6,936 bases of DNA. Origin: Flavobacterium sp. (GTDB taxonomy: Bacteria; Bacteroidota; Bacteroidia; Flavobacteriales; Flavobacteriaceae). Made by a program: the position numbers and the translations under genes. Position 1 is the first letter of the stretch, and each line of letters starts with the position of its first letter. The notes under the pieces are model-generated. The model was not told the origin of the DNA and did not search any database. It was given only the letters and a program-made list of their open reading frames with translations. The stretch is taken from NCBI GenBank assembly GCA_019105125.1, contig JAHRWO010000047.1, positions 1 through 6,936 of the forward strand, written 5' to 3'. Shown here one piece after another: positions 4,651-6,936 of the stretch.

Positions 4651-6078
4651 ATGACAAAAACTGCGCAATCGGTATGGAACAACTGTCTGTCTTTTATAAA
4701 AGACAATATTCAAGATCAAGCTTACAAAACTTGGTTTGAACCTATACAGTCAGTTGAACTAAACGATAACGCGTTGTCAATTCAGGTACCTAGTAAATTC
4801 TTCTACGAATGGTTAGAAGAACACTATGTAAAATTATTAAAAGTGGCTTTAACAAAAGAGCTAGGACCTGGTGCAAAGTTATTGTATAAAATTAAGATGG
4901 AAAACACTTATGGCAATAAACTTCCGTTTACTGAGCAAATTCCGAGTTACAACAGAACTCCGGTAAAACCTCAAGAAGTTGACGTGCCAATTGTTAATAA
5001 AAATCCAGAATTAAAAAATCCTTTTGTCATACCTGGAATTCGAAATTTAAAAATCGAATCGCAATTAAATGCTAACTACAGTTTTGACAACTTCCTTGAA
5101 GGTGATTCCAACCGATTAGCTAGAAGTGCAGGTATGGCAGTAGCTAACAAACCTGGTGGCACTTCATTCAATCCCTTGCTGATTTTTGGTGGTGTTGGAT
5201 TAGGAAAAACACACTTGGCTCATGCTATTGGGGTTGAAATTAAAGATAAATATCCAGAAAAAACCGTGTTGTATATTTCGGCTGAAATATTCACACAACA
5301 ATATATTGATTCGGTTAAAAAAAACACGCGTAACGATTTTATTCACTTCTATCAATTAATTGATGTTTTGATTATCGATGACGTACAATTCTTATCGGGT
5401 AAATCAGGAACGCAAGATGTATTTTTCCACATCTTCAATCACTTACACCAAAACGGAAAACAAGTAATTCTAACTTCTGACAAAGCACCAGTTGACATGC
5501 AAGATATTGAGCAACGCTTACTATCTCGTTTCAAATGGGGATTATCAGCAGAATTACACCAACCTGACTACGAAACGCGTATTTCAATTTTGAAAAACAT
5601 TTTATTCCGTGACGGAGTAGAAATGCCAGAAGAAATTATCGAATACGTTGCTAAGAATATTAAATCTAACGTTCGTGAATTAGAAGGCGCTATTATTTCA
5701 TTAATTGCTCAATCTTCTTTCAACAAACGTGAGGTTACTATTGATTTAGCCAAACAAGTAGTTGAGAAATTCGTTAAAAACGTTAAGCGTGAAATTTCAA
5801 TTGATTATATCCAGAAAATTGTTTCGGATTATTTCCAATTGGATGTTGAAACGTTACAGTCAAAAACTAGAAAACGTCACGTTGTACAAGCTAGACAATT
5901 AGCGATGTTCTTTGCTAAGAAATTTACGAAAGCTTCTTTGGCAAACATTGGTTCGCAAATTGGAGACAGAGATCACGCAACGGTATTACATGCTTGTAAA
6001 ACAGTTGATAACTTAGTGACTACTGACAAACAATTCCGTAAATTCGTTGACGATATCAACAAGAAGTTATCGCTATAA
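4651..6078 (+). CDS. dnaA: Chromosomal replication initiator DnaA
   Basis: A 475-residue AAA+ ATPase that binds DnaA boxes at the origin, oligomerises and melts DNA to start replication. All four domains are present. Domain I (about 1-85) has WNNCLSFIKD and TWFEPIQ; a variable linker (about 86-135) follows. The AAA+ core has Walker A GGVGLGKT (180-187), Walker B IIDDV (241-245), sensor I VILTSD (272-277), the arginine-finger box SRFKWGL (R293) and sensor II VRELEG (R342). Domain IV (about 380-475) has the helix-turn-helix and signature IGDRDHATV (437-445). I chose the ATG at 4651 because TAQSVWNNCLSFI is the normal start; the frame remains open upstream to a TTG at 4546, but that stretch carries inverted repeats and no family similarity. 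First gene of a rightward cluster; a phosphatase gene follows after 3 bases. Confidence 0.97.
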   Translation: MTKTAQSVWNNCLSFIKDNIQDQAYKTWFEPIQSVELNDNALSIQVPSKFFYEWLEEHYVKLLKVALTKELGPGAKLLYKIKMENTYGNKLPFTEQIPSYNRTPVKPQEVDVPIVNKNPELKNPFVIPGIRNLKIESQLNANYSFDNFLEGDSNRLARSAGMAVANKPGGTSFNPLLIFGGVGLGKTHLAHAIGVEIKDKYPEKTVLYISAEIFTQQYIDSVKKNTRNDFIHFYQLIDVLIIDDVQFLSGKSGTQDVFFHIFNHLHQNGKQVILTSDKAPVDMQDIEQRLLSRFKWGLSAELHQPDYETRISILKNILFRDGVEMPEEIIEYVAKNIKSNVRELEGAIISLIAQSSFNKREVTIDLAKQVVEKFVKNVKREISIDYIQKIVSDYFQLDVETLQSKTRKRHVVQARQLAMFFAKKFTKASLANIGSQIGDRDHATVLHACKTVDNLVTTDKQFRKFVDDINKKLSL

Positions 6079-6081
6079 TTC

Positions 6082-6537
6082 ATGGCTACAAAAATTTTAA
6101 TGGTTTGCTTAGGAAATATTTGCCGTTCTCCTTTGGCAGAAGGTATTATGCGCTCTAAACTTTCCGAAGATTTTATTGTAGATTCGGCAGGAACTGGTGG
6201 TTGGCACGCAGGCGAATTACCTGACAAACGTTCGATTTCAACCGCAAAAAATAGAGGTTTAGACATTACTAATCAAAGAGCAAGACAATTCAAAAGAAGT
6301 GATTTTGAGATTTTTGATTATATCTTTGTAATGGATAATTCCAACTACAAAGATGTTTTGGCTTTGGCTCCAAATGAAGAAGCAAAATCGAAAGTCAAGC
6401 TGATTTTAAACGAAATTTTTCCAAATGAAAACGTCGATGTTCCCGACCCATATTACGGAGGTCAAGATGGATTTGAAAACGTTTTTGATATGTTAGACCA
6501 AGCTTGTGAGGAAATCGCAAGAAAACTTAAGCAATAA
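6082..6537 (+). CDS. Low-molecular-weight protein-tyrosine phosphatase
   Basis: A 151-residue cytosolic phosphatase of the LMW-PTP (arsenate-reductase-like) fold. The P-loop VCLGNICRSP holds nucleophile C9 and R15 in the CX5R spacing, with the usual Ser after Arg. The general acid is D122 in VPDPYYGG. VDSAGTGGWHAGELPD (33-48) and FDYIFVMDNSNY (78-89) are further family signatures. It probably dephosphorylates tyrosine; in other bacteria such enzymes act on polysaccharide-export tyrosine kinases, but no such kinase or capsule gene is visible here, so the substrate is open. The length is normal. It lies 3 bases after dnaA and 4 bases before the methyltransferase gene, and is therefore probably co-transcribed with both. 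Confidence 0.93.
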   Translation: MATKILMVCLGNICRSPLAEGIMRSKLSEDFIVDSAGTGGWHAGELPDKRSISTAKNRGLDITNQRARQFKRSDFEIFDYIFVMDNSNYKDVLALAPNEEAKSKVKLILNEIFPNENVDVPDPYYGGQDGFENVFDMLDQACEEIARKLKQ

Positions 6538-6541
6538 TATC

Positions 6542-6936
6542 ATGAAATCAAACACTTTAGGCAAACTGTATTTAATTCCTATTACCTTATCCAATCCTGG
6601 AGAAACTACGGTAGTTCCTGAAGATGTTTTACCTCAAACCATTAAGAGAACCATTGATTTCGTGGATTATTATATAGTTGAAAACGAGAAAACCGCTCGA
6701 AAATTCATAAAAAGCATTCATCCCGAGAAAAAACAACCCGATTTAAAGATTTCGGTTCTAAATAAACATACCGATTTTGCAGAACACAATGAATTCATCC
6801 AACCTTTATTAAGAGGAGAAAACATTGGATTAATGAGTGAATCTGGTTGCCCTGGAGTGGCCGATCCTGGTGCTGTTATTGTGAAATTGGCACATGAAAA
6901 AGGAATTCAAGTAGTGCCGTTAGTGGGACCAAGTTC
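6542..6936 (+). CDS. Tetrapyrrole-methylase-family (RsmI-like) SAM-dependent methyltransferase, 3' end cut by the window
   Basis: The first 131 codons of a gene that runs off the right edge. The N-terminus GKLYLIPITLSN (7-18) corresponds to the GTLYVVATPIGN strand and loop of RsmI, and MSESGCPGVADPGA (98-111) matches the SDAGTPLISDPG block of that family. VVPLVGPS (124-131) matches VVPLPGPS. The family transfers methyl groups from S-adenosylmethionine; RsmI methylates the 2'-hydroxyl of C1402 in 16S rRNA. The motifs here depart from classical RsmI, and I recall that Bacteroidota carry a shorter RsmI-like paralogue of uncertain substrate, so I give no symbol. The ATG lies 4 bases after the phosphatase stop, consistent with one operon with dnaA. 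Confidence 0.85.
   Translation, partial: MKSNTLGKLYLIPITLSNPGETTVVPEDVLPQTIKRTIDFVDYYIVENEKTARKFIKSIHPEKKQPDLKISVLNKHTDFAEHNEFIQPLLRGENIGLMSESGCPGVADPGAVIVKLAHEKGIQVVPLVGPS

Noticed and set aside
5973..6266. Leftward 97-codon open frame across the dnaA/phosphatase junction
   Set aside because: It is antisense to two clearly coding genes and its translation has no protein-family character.
1..6936. A novel multi-gene system (defence, mobile element, biosynthetic cluster)
   Set aside because: Every gene belongs to a familiar core family in a plausible flavobacterial order, with no recombinase, toxin-antitoxin pair, nuclease, CRISPR-like array or foreign-looking composition.

Overview
The window looks like ordinary chromosomal core DNA from a member of the Bacteroidota, most likely a Flavobacterium-like Flavobacteriaceae. 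Three things suggest this. The DNA is strongly A+T-rich. Genes lack Shine-Dalgarno sequences, while matches to the Bacteroidota promoter pattern (TTG / TAnnTTTG) lie upstream of several of them. The proteins (RibD, DnaA, a PLP-type low-molecular-weight phosphatase pocket, the GNAT protein) and their order read as flavobacterial. No phage, transposase, defence system, CRISPR array, tRNA or rRNA is visible.

Layout, left to right. (1) A leftward pair: the first 23 codons of a probable prmC (1-69) and a GNAT acetyltransferase (111-605). (2) A 316-base divergent intergenic region (606-921) with promoter candidates in both directions and an 11-bp tandem repeat. (3) A tightly packed rightward operon: ribD (riboflavin synthesis), a HAD phosphatase overlapping it by 8 bp, an EamA/DMT transporter starting with GTG, and an IMPACT/YigZ-family protein. 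(4) A leftward hotdog thioesterase (4039-4449) convergent with that operon; the two stop codons share one TTAA. (5) A 201-base A+T-rich control region (4450-4650) with three perfect short inverted repeats. (6) A rightward group: dnaA, a low-molecular-weight protein-tyrosine phosphatase and a tetrapyrrole-methylase-family methyltransferase cut by the window edge.

Functionally, the ribD operon joins a flavin-pathway enzyme to a phosphatase, an exporter-like permease and a conserved protein of unclear role. Riboflavin synthesis needs an otherwise poorly defined dephosphorylation step straight after RibD, so the HAD gene is a reasonable but unproven candidate for it. The dnaA group is a housekeeping cluster.

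I see no undescribed multi-gene system here. The observations most worth following are: an in-frame palindromic element resembling a REP-type dispersed repeat inside the GNAT gene; a strong intrinsic terminator of the thioesterase gene embedded in the coding 3' end of the opposing yigZ-like gene; the three inverted repeats ahead of dnaA; and perfect -7 promoter motifs only 4-5 bp before the ATGs of ribD and dnaA, which predict nearly leaderless mRNAs.
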